A stretch of DNA of 64,000 nucleotides. Origin: Protula sp. h YS-2021 (taxonomy: Eukaryota; Annelida; Polychaeta; Sabellida; Serpulidae). Position numbers and translations under genes: made by a program. Below the pieces are notes generated by a model, which was not told where the DNA came from, did not search any database, and saw only the letters and a list, made by a program, of their open reading frames with translations. The stretch is taken from NCBI GenBank assembly GCA_949752745.1, contig OX457034.1, positions 6,966,904-7,030,903 of the forward strand, written 5' to 3'. The number at the start of each line of letters is the position of its first letter. The first letter of the stretch is position 1. Positions 46,280 through 58,600 of the stretch are shown here, piece after piece.

Positions 46280-48721
46280 CTGAAAAAAAATGCAGAGTCC
46301 ACATAGCTGAAACCAACAAAGCCCACATGTGTGAAACATAAAAGATCAACGAAACCCGAAACCAAGTCCACAAACCTGACTCTAGATTCTGACTCTATAA
46401 AAATGCTTCATACTATTCCACATCGAAATATAAGTTGTACATATTCTTTTGCAAAGAATGTTTATTAAATTGTTATAACATTTCAACTTTTGCAAAAAAA
46501 AAAAAAAAAAAACCTCCAGAAAGCAACCTTGCACAATCGGGGGGGGGGGGGGGGGGAGGGGGTTCCCCATTTTACCTGAGATCGAGACAGGGGGATCCCT
46601 GGCCACTCTCCATGACGAGCAGCGTGCCGTCCGTCAACGTGTCACTAATCTCCCGGCAGATGGCGCCAACGCGCTTAGTCAGCAATGACAGCTCGTTGTA
46701 CGTGACGTCATTGAGGGCCGGCCGAGAGTTGGCGCATAAAATCACCTGAAAACAAAAAATCACGTGTGACACTGTGTGCGTTGGAAATCAAAGGCAGCAA
46801 CGGGGAATTGTAAAAGCTGTATATAAGTTCATACGCGGATCCAGACGGGAGAAGGTTGTCGGGGTGGGGGTGGGGGGGGGGAAGCAAGTGACTCCCCTCT
46901 TCTCTGTTTCCTAACAAAACAAATCCTCAGTCTATTTTTTTAGAATCACACAACAGGGTTCGATTTCACAGCATCGAGTGGGTAACAGCCACCGCCTCCT
47001 TGCCCTCAAAACACCCCCTCCCCCCGCCCCCCTCCCCCCCCCCTCCGTTTCGCCACAGCCGCACAAGTCATGAATCAGCATATGACCACGGCTTTCAAAC
47101 AAATCACACAAGTTAAGAACAGAAAAAAAAACAAGTGGGTCAGTGAAACTGACTATGTCCCCCGCCGGCGTACAGTCCCAGTCTTTGATTTTGTTAGGTT
47201 AGACTACACCCTTCGTATCACATTCGTGAATTTTAAAATTCCAGCTGGGCCAATGTCCTTGGGCCAACATGGTTCATTTACAATACCAATTCTTGTTACC
47301 ACCCATACTACCTATGTGTATAACATTTTGCCAATTGTTTCAAAAAATGTAGGCTTGAGTGTGTTAACAAACTCATTCCAGTATGTAAGGGTTGTGAAAA
47401 TTTCTGAAGTTCAGCTGGGCCAATGTTCTTGGGCCGACAGGGCTCATTTACAATACCAACCTTTGTTGGTTACAATACTTCCTATATGTAAAATATTTCA
47501 ACAATCGATCCAGAAATGTAGGCTTGAGTGTGTTGACAAACTCATTCGACCGAGTAAAGATTGGGAAAATTTGTGAAGTTCAGCTGGGTCAATGTCCTTT
47601 ACAATACCGATTCTTGCTTGTTCCAGTACTACCCATATATACAATATCTTAACAATCGGTGGAAAAATGTAGGCTTGAGTGTGTTAACAAACTCATCCGA
47701 CTGAGTAAGGATTGGGAAAATTTGTGAAGTTCAGCTGGGCAAATGTCCTTGGGCCGACATGGCTCATTTACAATACCGATTCTTGCTTGTTCCAGTACTA
47801 CCCATATATACAATATCTTAACAATCGGTGGAAAAATGTAGGCTTGAGTGTGTTAACAAACTCATTCGACTGAGTAAGGATTGGGAACATTTTTGAAGTT
47901 CAGCTGGGCCAATGTCCTTGGGCCGACATGGCTCATTTACAATACCGATCCTTGCTTGTTCCAGTACTACCCATATATACAATATCTTAACAATCGGTGG
48001 AAAAATGTAGGCTTGAGTGTGTTAACAAACTCATTCGACTGAGTAAGGATTGGGAACATTTTTGAAGTTCAGCTGGGCCAATGTCCTTGGGCCGACATGG
48101 CTCATTTACAATACCGATCCTTGATTTTTCCAGTACTACCCATATATACAATACCTTAACAATCGGTGGAAAAATGTAGGCTTGAGTGTGTTAACAAAAA
48201 AAGTGTCGACAGACGGACAGACGGACGGACAGACAAACCCGAAAACTATAGTCCCCCGGCGGGGGACTAATTAGTTTGGCCTTATTGAGACTTATATAGC
48301 AGAAAATGAAAAAAAAAATTAGTTTGGCCTTATTGAGATTTATATAGTTGAGGATGAAGCGGACCTTAGTGCCTCGTGACAGCAAGTCTCGGGCAAACGG
48401 GAAAATGCCCATGATGATATCGACACCACTGTTATCCACAAATATCACTGCGCACTTGTGGGCTTCAGCACTGGCCAGTCTCTGCTGCCATTGGTCGAAA
48501 TCGTCAACCAACCACGGCCGCTCTAAAGCATCACGTGTTAATACAGATATGTTATTTATGAAACTATGGTTCTTTTTACATACTTTTTTTTATAGAATAG
48601 GAAATCCTCTTTTTTAATTTTTTTTTGTTTTAAATCTTTTAGGATAAACTTCAAGTGCAATTTCCGATATTTACCATAAATTTACTATTTATTTTTTAAA
48701 GTTGAACGCACACAAGTATTG

Positions 48722-48777
<56 letters not shown>

Positions 48778-49299
48778 TAAACATGTAAAATCAATAAAAA
48801 CAAAGAAAACAAAACCTTCGTTGCACAGCTCCACTATATAGTCTTAGCATGTGTAAGAGAACAATTGAATCGCTTCAGTGGTTACGGAGATATAGCGCCG
48901 ACAAAAAAGTGTCGACGGACGGAGAGAGGACAGACGGACAGACGAACAAACCCTCACCCTGTAATTCCGACAGCGCCCGTTCAAAGCCCAGCTCTTGCTT
49001 TTCCATCCGGGCGGCCACTTCTTTCGCACCCCAGTCGAATACATTTCCCGCCATGAGGCCCATGACCAATGAGAGCTGTCGCTCCTCAAAGTCCATTTTG
49101 TCCAAAGCTTCCAGGCGGTCAGCCAGTGTTTTCAGAGCTTGTTCGTTCTCGTGCTGCTTTTGCTGGTAAAAATAAAAACAAAGGTTTTTATGTAATAGAT
49201 ATACTATAGTGAGATTCAGATGGACTTCTATTAATAGAAGTACACACAGAGGGAGAGCTAGGGGGGTAGAACTGAGTGAGATGAGAGAGTGAGAGAGAG

Positions 49300-49351
<52 letters not shown>

Positions 49352-49433
49352 GGAGAGAAGGAGAGAGAGAGAGTGAGTGTGAGAGAGAGAGAAAGGAAAA
49401 AAAAACAGTGAGAGAGAGAGAAAGAAAGAAAGC

Positions 49434-49464
<31 letters not shown>

Positions 49465-49471
49465 AGAGAGT

Positions 49472-49527
<56 letters not shown>

Positions 49528-49563
49528 AGAAAGAGAGAAAAAAGAGAGAGAGACAGAGGGAGA

Positions 49564-49631
<68 letters not shown>

Positions 49632-52600
49632 CGAAAAGTGTTTACACGGTACTGTGTGTCAACACATGGGTGACTAGTGAGGAGAGATGTACCCTAGGCT
49701 GTGACAGAAGTCGGGAATGGGTTGGGAGAGGGGGGAAATAGGTGAGAACAGCCGAACCTGAGAATACGGGTCGACGAAGTGGAATTCCTCCAGACAGTGC
49801 TCCCGCGTGTCCAGCAAACTCCTCACCGTCAGGGAGCCGTACGCACTGTAACATGAGGAGAGGTGAGGTGAGGGGGGGGGGGGGAGGCGGGGCGGGGGGG
49901 AGGGGGGTCAGCCGTACGCACTGTAACATGAAGAGAGGTGAGGCAAGGAGGGCGGGGGGTCAGCCGTACGCACTATAACATGAGGAGAGGTGAGATGAGG
50001 GGGGGGGGGCAGATATACGCGCTGTAACATGAGGAGAGGTGAGGTGAGGTGAGGTGGGGGGGGGTGGGTAGGTCAGCCATACGCACTGTAACACGAGGAA
50101 AGGTGAGATGAGGTGGGGCGGGGGGGGGGAGGGGGTCAGCCATAACATGGGGACAGGAGGTGAGGGGCGGGGAGGGACGCGCTGTAACATGAAGAGAGGT
50201 GAGGCAAGGAGGGGGGGGGGGGGGGGTCAGCCGTACGCACTATAACATGAGGAGAGGTGAGATGAGGGGGGGGCAGATATACGCGCTGTAACATGAGGAG
50301 AGGTGCGGTGAGGTGAGGTGGGGGGGGGGGAGGTCAGCCATACGCACTGTAACACGAGGAAAGGTGAGATGAGGTGGGAGGGGTGGGGGGGGGGGGGGGG
50401 GTCAGCCATACGCGCTGTAACATGAGGACAGGAGGTGAGGGGCGGGGAGGGACGCGCTGTAACATGAGGAGAGGTGAGGTGAGGTGGGAGGGGTGGGGGG
50501 GGGGGGTCAGCCATACGCGCTGTAACATGAGGACAGGAGGTGAGGGGCGGGGAGGGACGCGCTGTAACATGAGGAGAGGTGAGGTGAGGTGGGGCGGGGG
50601 GGAGGGGGTCAGCCATAACATGGGGACAGGAGGTGAGGGGCGGGGAGGGACGCGCTGAAACATGAGGAGAGGTGAGGTGAGGTGGGAGGGGTGGGGGGGG
50701 GGGGGGGTCAGCCATACGCGCTGTAACATGAGGACAGGAGGTGAGAGGCGGGGAGGGACGCGCTGTAACATGAAGAGAGGTGAGGTGAGGTGGGGCGGGG
50801 GGGAGGGGGTCAGCCATAACATGGGGACAGGAGGTGAGGGGCGGGGAGGGACGCGCTGTAACATGAAGAGAGGTGAGGCAAGGAGGGGGGGGGGGTCAGC
50901 CGTACGCACTATAACATGAGGAGAGGTGAGATGAGGGGGGGGGGGAGGCAGATATACGCGCTGTAACATGAGGAGAGGTGAGGTGAGGTGAGGTGGGGGG
51001 GGGGGGGGGAGGTCAGCCATACGCACTGTAACACGAGGAAAGGTGAGATGAGGTGGGGAGGGGTGGGGGGGGGGGGTCATGAGGACAGGAGGTGAGGGGC
51101 GGGGAGGGACGCGCTGTAACATGAGGAGAGTTGAGGTGAGGTGGGAGGGGTGGGGGGGTCAGCCATACGCGCTGTAACATGAGGACAGGAGGTGAGGGGC
51201 GGGGAGGGACGCGCTGTAACATGAAACGTCAAAATACAAGTGCTGGGGAGGGGAGAGGGGGGAGCCGCACGCACTGCCACACGAAAAGCCCGTCCACGCA
51301 AAATACAGTAAAACTTCAAATGGGGAGGGCCGAGGGGGTGGCGGGGGGGGGGGGTAGAGGGAACAATCCGTACCCGCTGCAACACGTAACAAGAGCTTAC
51401 CACAAAATATATATTTTTTTTATTATTTGCTTCAGAATTCTTATTTTAAATAATACTGTTGACTGAAACCAATCTCTTCTTAAAACCAGTTTAACTGATC
51501 TTCATTATCTTACAATAATTCCAAAAGCTAAAAATAGAAATCGCTAAAGTATGCCACAATATCCCTATCAATAGAGCCCTGAAAAACTTGTTTTAGCTGC
51601 CTGAGAATTTTCTGGACTTTTCCCCGTATTTCCCCATTTTCCAGCTAATTTCTGATTTCTTTCAGCTCGATTCCGAATTTCACTGATTCCAAATTTTCAG
51701 GGTTTCTCCGCTGATTTCGGGATTTTCCGGATTTTCTCGCTGATCTCGGGATTTTCCGAATTTTCCCGCTGATTTTGGAATTTTCCGAATTTTCCCGCTG
51801 ATTTAAAATTTTCAGGGTTTCTCCGCTGATTTCGGGATTTCCCGGATTTTCTCGCTGATTTCGGGATTTTCCGGATTTTCCAGCTAATTTTGGGATTTTC
51901 CGCATTTTCCCGCTGATTTCAAATTTTCAGGGTTTCTCCGCTGATTTCGGGATTTTCCGGATTTTCCCGCTCATTTTCGGATTTTCCGGATTTTCTCACC
52001 AGGGATTTCTCCTCAGCTCGTGTAACCGGCGCACGTATTTCTCCTTGAAGCGCTTGGCGCGCTTTTCCGCGTCCGCAGTACTCGGCTGACTCATTATGGC
52101 GCGCTTCGCGAACTGCAGACCATAATGAAATTAATTATTCGTTAAAAAAAAAAAACCTTTTTTTCTACCGAAATGCTTTGCTTCCCTGCAATCGCAAAGT
52201 CACACGGGCAGAAATGTAGCACAAGATGTTCTAAATGCTCCGCACAGGTTTTAGTGAGAAACTTGGAGAAACTGTCGACGCCGTGAATTTACTTTTCAAT
52301 TTCACGACTGAACATCATTTAAGGCACGATTCATCCACGACTTTGTTTCATTGACAGCACGACTTAATCTCACTGAGTTACTGAGAGCACGACTTGATGC
52401 ACTAACAGCACGACTTGACATCACTGACAACAGGACTTGACATCACTGACAGAACGACTTGACATCACTGACAGAACGACTTGACATCATTGACAGCACG
52501 ACTTGACATCACTGACAGCACGACTTAACATCGCCCACAGCACGACTTGATGTCACTGACAACACGACTTGACATCACGACTTGACATCACTGACAGCAC

Positions 52601-55600
52601 GACTTGATGTCACTGACGACGACTTGACATCACTGACAACACAACTTGACATCACTGACAGCGCAACTTGACACCATTGACAGCACGACTTGACATCACT
52701 GACAACAGGACTTGACATCACTGACAGAACGACTTGACATCACTGACAGAACGACTTGACATCATTGACAGCACGACTTGACATCACTGACAGCACGACT
52801 TAACATCGCCCACAGCACGACTTGATGTCACTGACAACACGACTTGACATCACGACTTGACATCACTGACAGCACGACTTGATGTCACTGACGACGACTT
52901 GACATCACTGACAGCACGACTTGACATCACTGACAGCGCGACTTGACACCATTGACAGCACGACTTGACACCACTGACAGCACGACTTGACATCATTGAC
53001 AGCACGACTTGACACCACTGACAGCACGACTTTACCTCATCGACGGCGCTCTCGAAGCACTGCAGCCAGTAATTTCGAGCAGCTTCGTCCTGTGTCAGAT
53101 CCATGGTGTCGGGGAGGTAGCTGGCAGGATCCAGCAGCAGCGGGCAGCTGACCAGAGGCTTGGCGAATCGGTCCAGCTCTAACATGTCAAACTGAAAAAT
53201 TCCAGGCACGACGTTTTAATCCAATTATTGTCTGACAACATCCTCAATTCGGTACAGAACGAAACACCATTTCACCTCCTGTAACAGTGACGAAGAACAA
53301 TGTCGATCGAGTTCTCACTTTTTCTTTTTTTTTTTTTGCACTTACTGATTTTTTTTCGATCCAACGAAATATCTCACGTGGTCGAGTCTTGAACTAAACA
53401 AACAATACAACATACTGCCGTTTTTCCCTGGTGCTTTTTTACCCCACAGTGCCGATAGACACCCCATTACTACACACCACCTATCTGTACAGGGTGCCAT
53501 TTTTTCTCAGGAACAGCCTTTTGACCATGGTACTGTTTTTCTCCGCGGTACTTACTATTCTTTCCAGCAGTACTGCTTTTTATTGTGATGCTGAGTTTTT
53601 ATCCTAGTACTGCTTGTATACCCCTGTTTTTTTACACATTATGGAACTACTTACTTACTCGGCACTACTCTTTTGCCAAGGTTCTGCTTTTTACCATGGT
53701 GCCGTTTATTTACCGTACCACTACTTTTCTTACCGTGTTAATGTTCAGTTACTGTGGTACTTCTTTTCCTGCCATGGTGCTGTTCATTTAGAATGGTACT
53801 ACTTTTCTTACCGTAGTACTGCGTGGCCTGGGCAGAAATGGCTGTTCGTTGCCTTTGGGACTCTGCAGACCGGAACTGCGGGCGTAGTTCTCTCCCCACG
53901 TCGTCTGTTTGCCGAACATGTACCGCTGTGAATCTACAACGTGTATAGCTGTGAATCTATAACTTTGTACCGTTGTGAATCTACAACATGTACCGCTGTG
54001 AATCTACAACGTGTATAGCTGTGAATCTGTAACATGTACTGCTATGAATCTCAAACATGTACCACTGTGAATCCAAAACATGTACCGCTGTGAATCTACA
54101 ACACGTCCCGCTGTGAATCTACATGTATCTCTGTGAATTTACAACATGTACCGCTGTGTCTACAACATGCACCACTGTGAATCTATAACATGTGCCACGT
54201 GGAATCTATAACATACCAACACCATCTTCCCGTGAATTCTCACTCACACCCCCGGGACGGACATGACAGTTCTTCACAAGAAATGAAAAAAAAGTTTAAC
54301 CGTGGGATCAGGAACATATCGCTCAAGATAGCAGATGGTGAGAGCACTCATCGGGGGCCTGTGCCGAAAGAGGGGCGACTGCTTGGTGGATTATGCAGAA
54401 AGAGGGGCGACTGTTTGGCGGCGTACGCCTAAAGAGGGGCGACTGTTTGGTGGATTATGCCGAAAGAGGGGCGAATGTTTGGTGGATTATGCAGAAAGAG
54501 GGGCGACTGTTTGGCGGCGTACGCCTACAGGAAGCGACTGTTTGGTGGCTTATGCTGAAAGAGGGGCGACTGTTTGGCGGCTTATGCCGAAAGAGGCGCG
54601 ACCGTTTGGTAGGCCTATGCCTTTTGAGCGGCGACAGCTTGGTGGAACTACCTCCACGTAGTGACGACCGTTTGGCGGGCCTATGCCTTTTAAGGGGCGA
54701 CAGCTTGGTGGAACTACCTCCCGTAGGGACGACCGTTTGGCGGGCCTATGCCTTTTAAGGGGCGACAGCTTTGTGGAACTACCTCCCGTAGGGACGACCG
54801 TTTGGTCAGTCTCTGCTCTTGTACGGCCGGTACCGGTGGTTTGGTAGGCCTATGTCATTCGAGGGGTAACGGTTTGGCAGGACTGTGCCCGAGATGAAGA
54901 AGGACAACTGTACACACGCACACACACACGCGCAGAATGTACAAACCCTCTAAGTCCCCCTTGGTCGACAGACTGACAGACACACGCTCACACACACGCG
55001 CAGAATGTACAAACCCTCTATGTCCCCCTCGGTCGACAGACTGACACACATACATATACAGAATATACAAACCCTCTATGGTTCCCCTCGGCCGACAGAC
55101 TGACACACATACATACACAGAACGTACAAACCCTCCATGTCTCCCCTCAGTCGAGGAGAAACAAAAAACGCTAAGTGAGAGCCGACCAACCTTCTTCCAA
55201 GACGCCCTTCATGAACGCGCCGATGGCTCCCAAGTAGCCCTCGTGACGTAAAAACATGGCCTGCACCTCGCCCTGCCAATGTCAAGGTCATACCAGTCAT
55301 ACGTCACAAGCTCATACGTTTTTAAGTTTCTTTCTTTTCTAGTCATATTTTCAATTCCTTCTGGTCTACCAAAAAAAAAAAAAAAAAGCCAAAAAAATAC
55401 ATTAAAATACCAAAAAGTATGTTTACGACTGATACGACTTTTCTATTATTTTTACTGTTACAATTGAACTATGACGCCAGTACCAACAACAGGGTGATAC
55501 TTATGATGCCAGTACCAACAACAGGGTGATACTTATGACGCCAGTACCAACAACAGGGTGATACTCATGATGCCAGTACCAACAACAGGGTGATACTTAT

Positions 55601-58600
55601 GATGCCAGTAGCAACAACAGGGTGATACTCATGATGCCAGTACCAACAACAGGGTGATACTTATGATGCCAGTACCAACGACAGGGTGAGACTTATGACG
55701 CCAGTACCAACAACAGGGTGATACTTATGATGCCAGTACCAATAACAGGGTGATACTTATGACGCCAGTACCAACAACAGGGTGATACTTATGATGCCTG
55801 TACCAACAACAGGGTGATATTTATGACGCCAGTACCAACAACAGGGTGATACTTATGATGCCAGTACCAACAACAGGGTGATACTTATGATGCCAGTACC
55901 AACAATAGGGTGATACTTATGATGCCAGTACCAACAACAGGGTGATACTTTTCTGCAACTACTGAGGCGAAGTAGTTCTCGTTTCTTATTTTACCGTGTG
56001 TTGCAAGTGGGATGGGACCGTTACACATTATTATAAATAACTTTCGATTTTAGTTTTTAGCTTTAAAAAAATCGTGTGTTGCAGGCGGAGAACCCCCCCC
56101 CCCATATCAACCCCCCGGGGGGGCGGGGTGATTTTCATGAATTCGTTGCATGCGGCTTTTCCTTTCTTACACCAAGCACTTTATTCATGTTTATCCTGTT
56201 TTTGACCAAATTCAAGCAGTTTTTTTTTGGCACCTTGGTACGTACTTTATCATTTTATAGCCGGTTTTCCAAAGAAAATATGTGTTTAATCGGTTTGGGG
56301 TCATCCATAAAGTACGCACGCACGTACACAGGGAAGAGCGGGGTCCGTACGCAATTTTTTAAAACCTGTCTCAAACATATTTTTATGTAAATAAATAACC
56401 AAATACATCGATTTACAAACTAAATACTATACTCTTTTTAGTACAATGAATATTTTAGTCACATTTTAAGGTATGTTGGCATGTACACTTTGAATTTTGT
56501 CACTGATTAATTGGCATTATCTTTAGTTTTTAAAACAAACTGACATTTTTTCAATATAGTACAACATACGTGCGTACAGGAGGGGGGGGGGGGGGGTCTA
56601 GGCCACTGCGTACGGGGAGGGGTTAAAAACTAAAAAAATTTTGCGTACGTTCTTTATGGATGGCCCCTTTATGCGATTTTCCAGTATAAATTATGTAAGA
56701 AAGAACGGTCATGGATTTTACTACAATATACAATTGACCCGCAAAATACAATTGACCGCCGTAGCCCCAGCACAGTGACAAGACACCATGGTTAGCACCT
56801 TCATATGTGAACCAATGAACCAGTGACACGGCTTATATTTTACGTCACTGGTATTGTTATTCCATTCAACTATTCACAAGATGTACTGTTAATGACAAAA
56901 CAACCCACCATAACAAAACAACGCCCATTAAATAAATGGTTGCTAATGTCTTGGCGGTAAATTAACACCTATTCATAAAAGCAGTTACTTTCTCACAACA
57001 AAAAAATCTCTGTTGTTTCCCTGTTGTTTCTTCTACTCATTATTTGAATTTGAATGAAAATGCGCATGCGAATGACGCTAATAAAAAGCTCGCACGTAAC
57101 AAGTCGCCCCCCCCCCACTTCCCGACCCCCCATTGTTTGTAAACAATAAGATGCCAAATGATACGTATTAGATATATCACACCTCTCAGAGAGCGATAAT
57201 AGTGATGTATTCTTTGAGGCGTGACCATAGAAATTAAAGCACATCCTTTTTGTTTCTCTTTTTTGCCTTTTGTTTTGATGGGGCGGCGGGGGGGGGGGGG
57301 GGGGGGAGGTCGAGGAGGAAGCGGGGGCGGGGGGGGGGGGGTGCTGGGTTGTGTAACAAATATGGTTGACGGGGAGGGAGGGGGGCTGTTCTTAAGCAAT
57401 TGGACATTTAATGCCTCATTGGACAGATGATACGAAAGCTGTTGACATAAACATTATATATATATACATAAATATATAAACATATGTAAAAATATATGTT
57501 CATGTTAGTACCAAAATCTAGAAATATTGCACAAATATGGTTGGATGGTAAAAGCATATTTTGGTAATTTTAAAAAAAAATGTTAGTAGGAAATTTCGTC
57601 TCGAAGTGCTGGTGTGGATGATACGAAAATACCTGGCACTTCAGTACACATAAGCACTCGGACCAAGAGAGAAAGTGAAGAACTTGAGTACAATAAGATG
57701 GACATAAGCAGCGCAGATGTATTAATGAGTACAGGTGTACTCGCAGCAGATTGGGCAACCAGTGAGATGAGCAGTCAAAGTCATGTGACCGGTGTTGATA
57801 TCACTGACTTCACGGATTACACAGCAGCACGGATGGGACCGTTTCTGGACGACAACACCAGCTGGGACACCACCCACATCGACGCCAGCCTCGCCACTAC
57901 AATAGCCACGTCGATGGGACACTTTCTGGACGACAACACCAGCTGGGAGACCACCCACATCGACGGCAGCCTCGCCACCACAGCAGCCACGTCGATGCAT
58001 TACAAGCCTGGCTCTCTCGATGACTCGCAGCTCGATTTCGTCGGCAGCGAAGGCGAGCGCTGGATGTTCATCTGTCTGTGCGTCGTCTTCACTTCCGTCT
58101 CGTGTGTGGTCAACATCTTCACGTTCTACGTCATCAGCGCGTACCCGCGCTACGACACGCCGCGCTACCTCATCATCAAGACGTCGACACTCTTCAACCT
58201 CACACTCATCCTCTCGAGCATCGTGGCCCAGGCCATGCCACGCCTTCTGCTGCCTCGCAACCGCTACCCGCTCCTTCTCGGCCGCATCTTCTCCGATTGC
58301 GCCATCATCGCTTTCTTTATGGATCTCCAGTCGACGGCATTGTTGAGTTTAGCACAGTACATTTACTTCTGCCACCCATACAAATACATGCGTCTGGTGA
58401 CGCGGCGGAGCGTACTCGCTGGCTATGCCGCTATAGCCACCATTTCGGCCACCTACACCATAGTAACGGAGATTCTGATTGGACGAGAGCTCAAGTACCA
58501 CAGTCTGACGCACCAGCTGCCACTCACCAAGTTCCACATCCTTTTCCAGGCAATATTCTTCATGCTCCTGCCACTCCTTATTATTTTATTCTGTGCTTGG

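Noticed and set aside
47070..47576. 168-codon open frame
   Set aside because: Lies in the core repeats of the pearl-like element; its repeated segments follow the 169-bp unit.
50227..51403. Pro-rich frames up to 262 codons on the minus strand
   Set aside because: Translation of the C-rich acceptor-copy array; the period of the protein equals that of the DNA repeat.
52325..53035. CRISPR-like regular spacing of 22-bp repeats
   Set aside because: Units are contiguous with no unique spacers, and the setting is a eukaryotic intron; it is a minisatellite.
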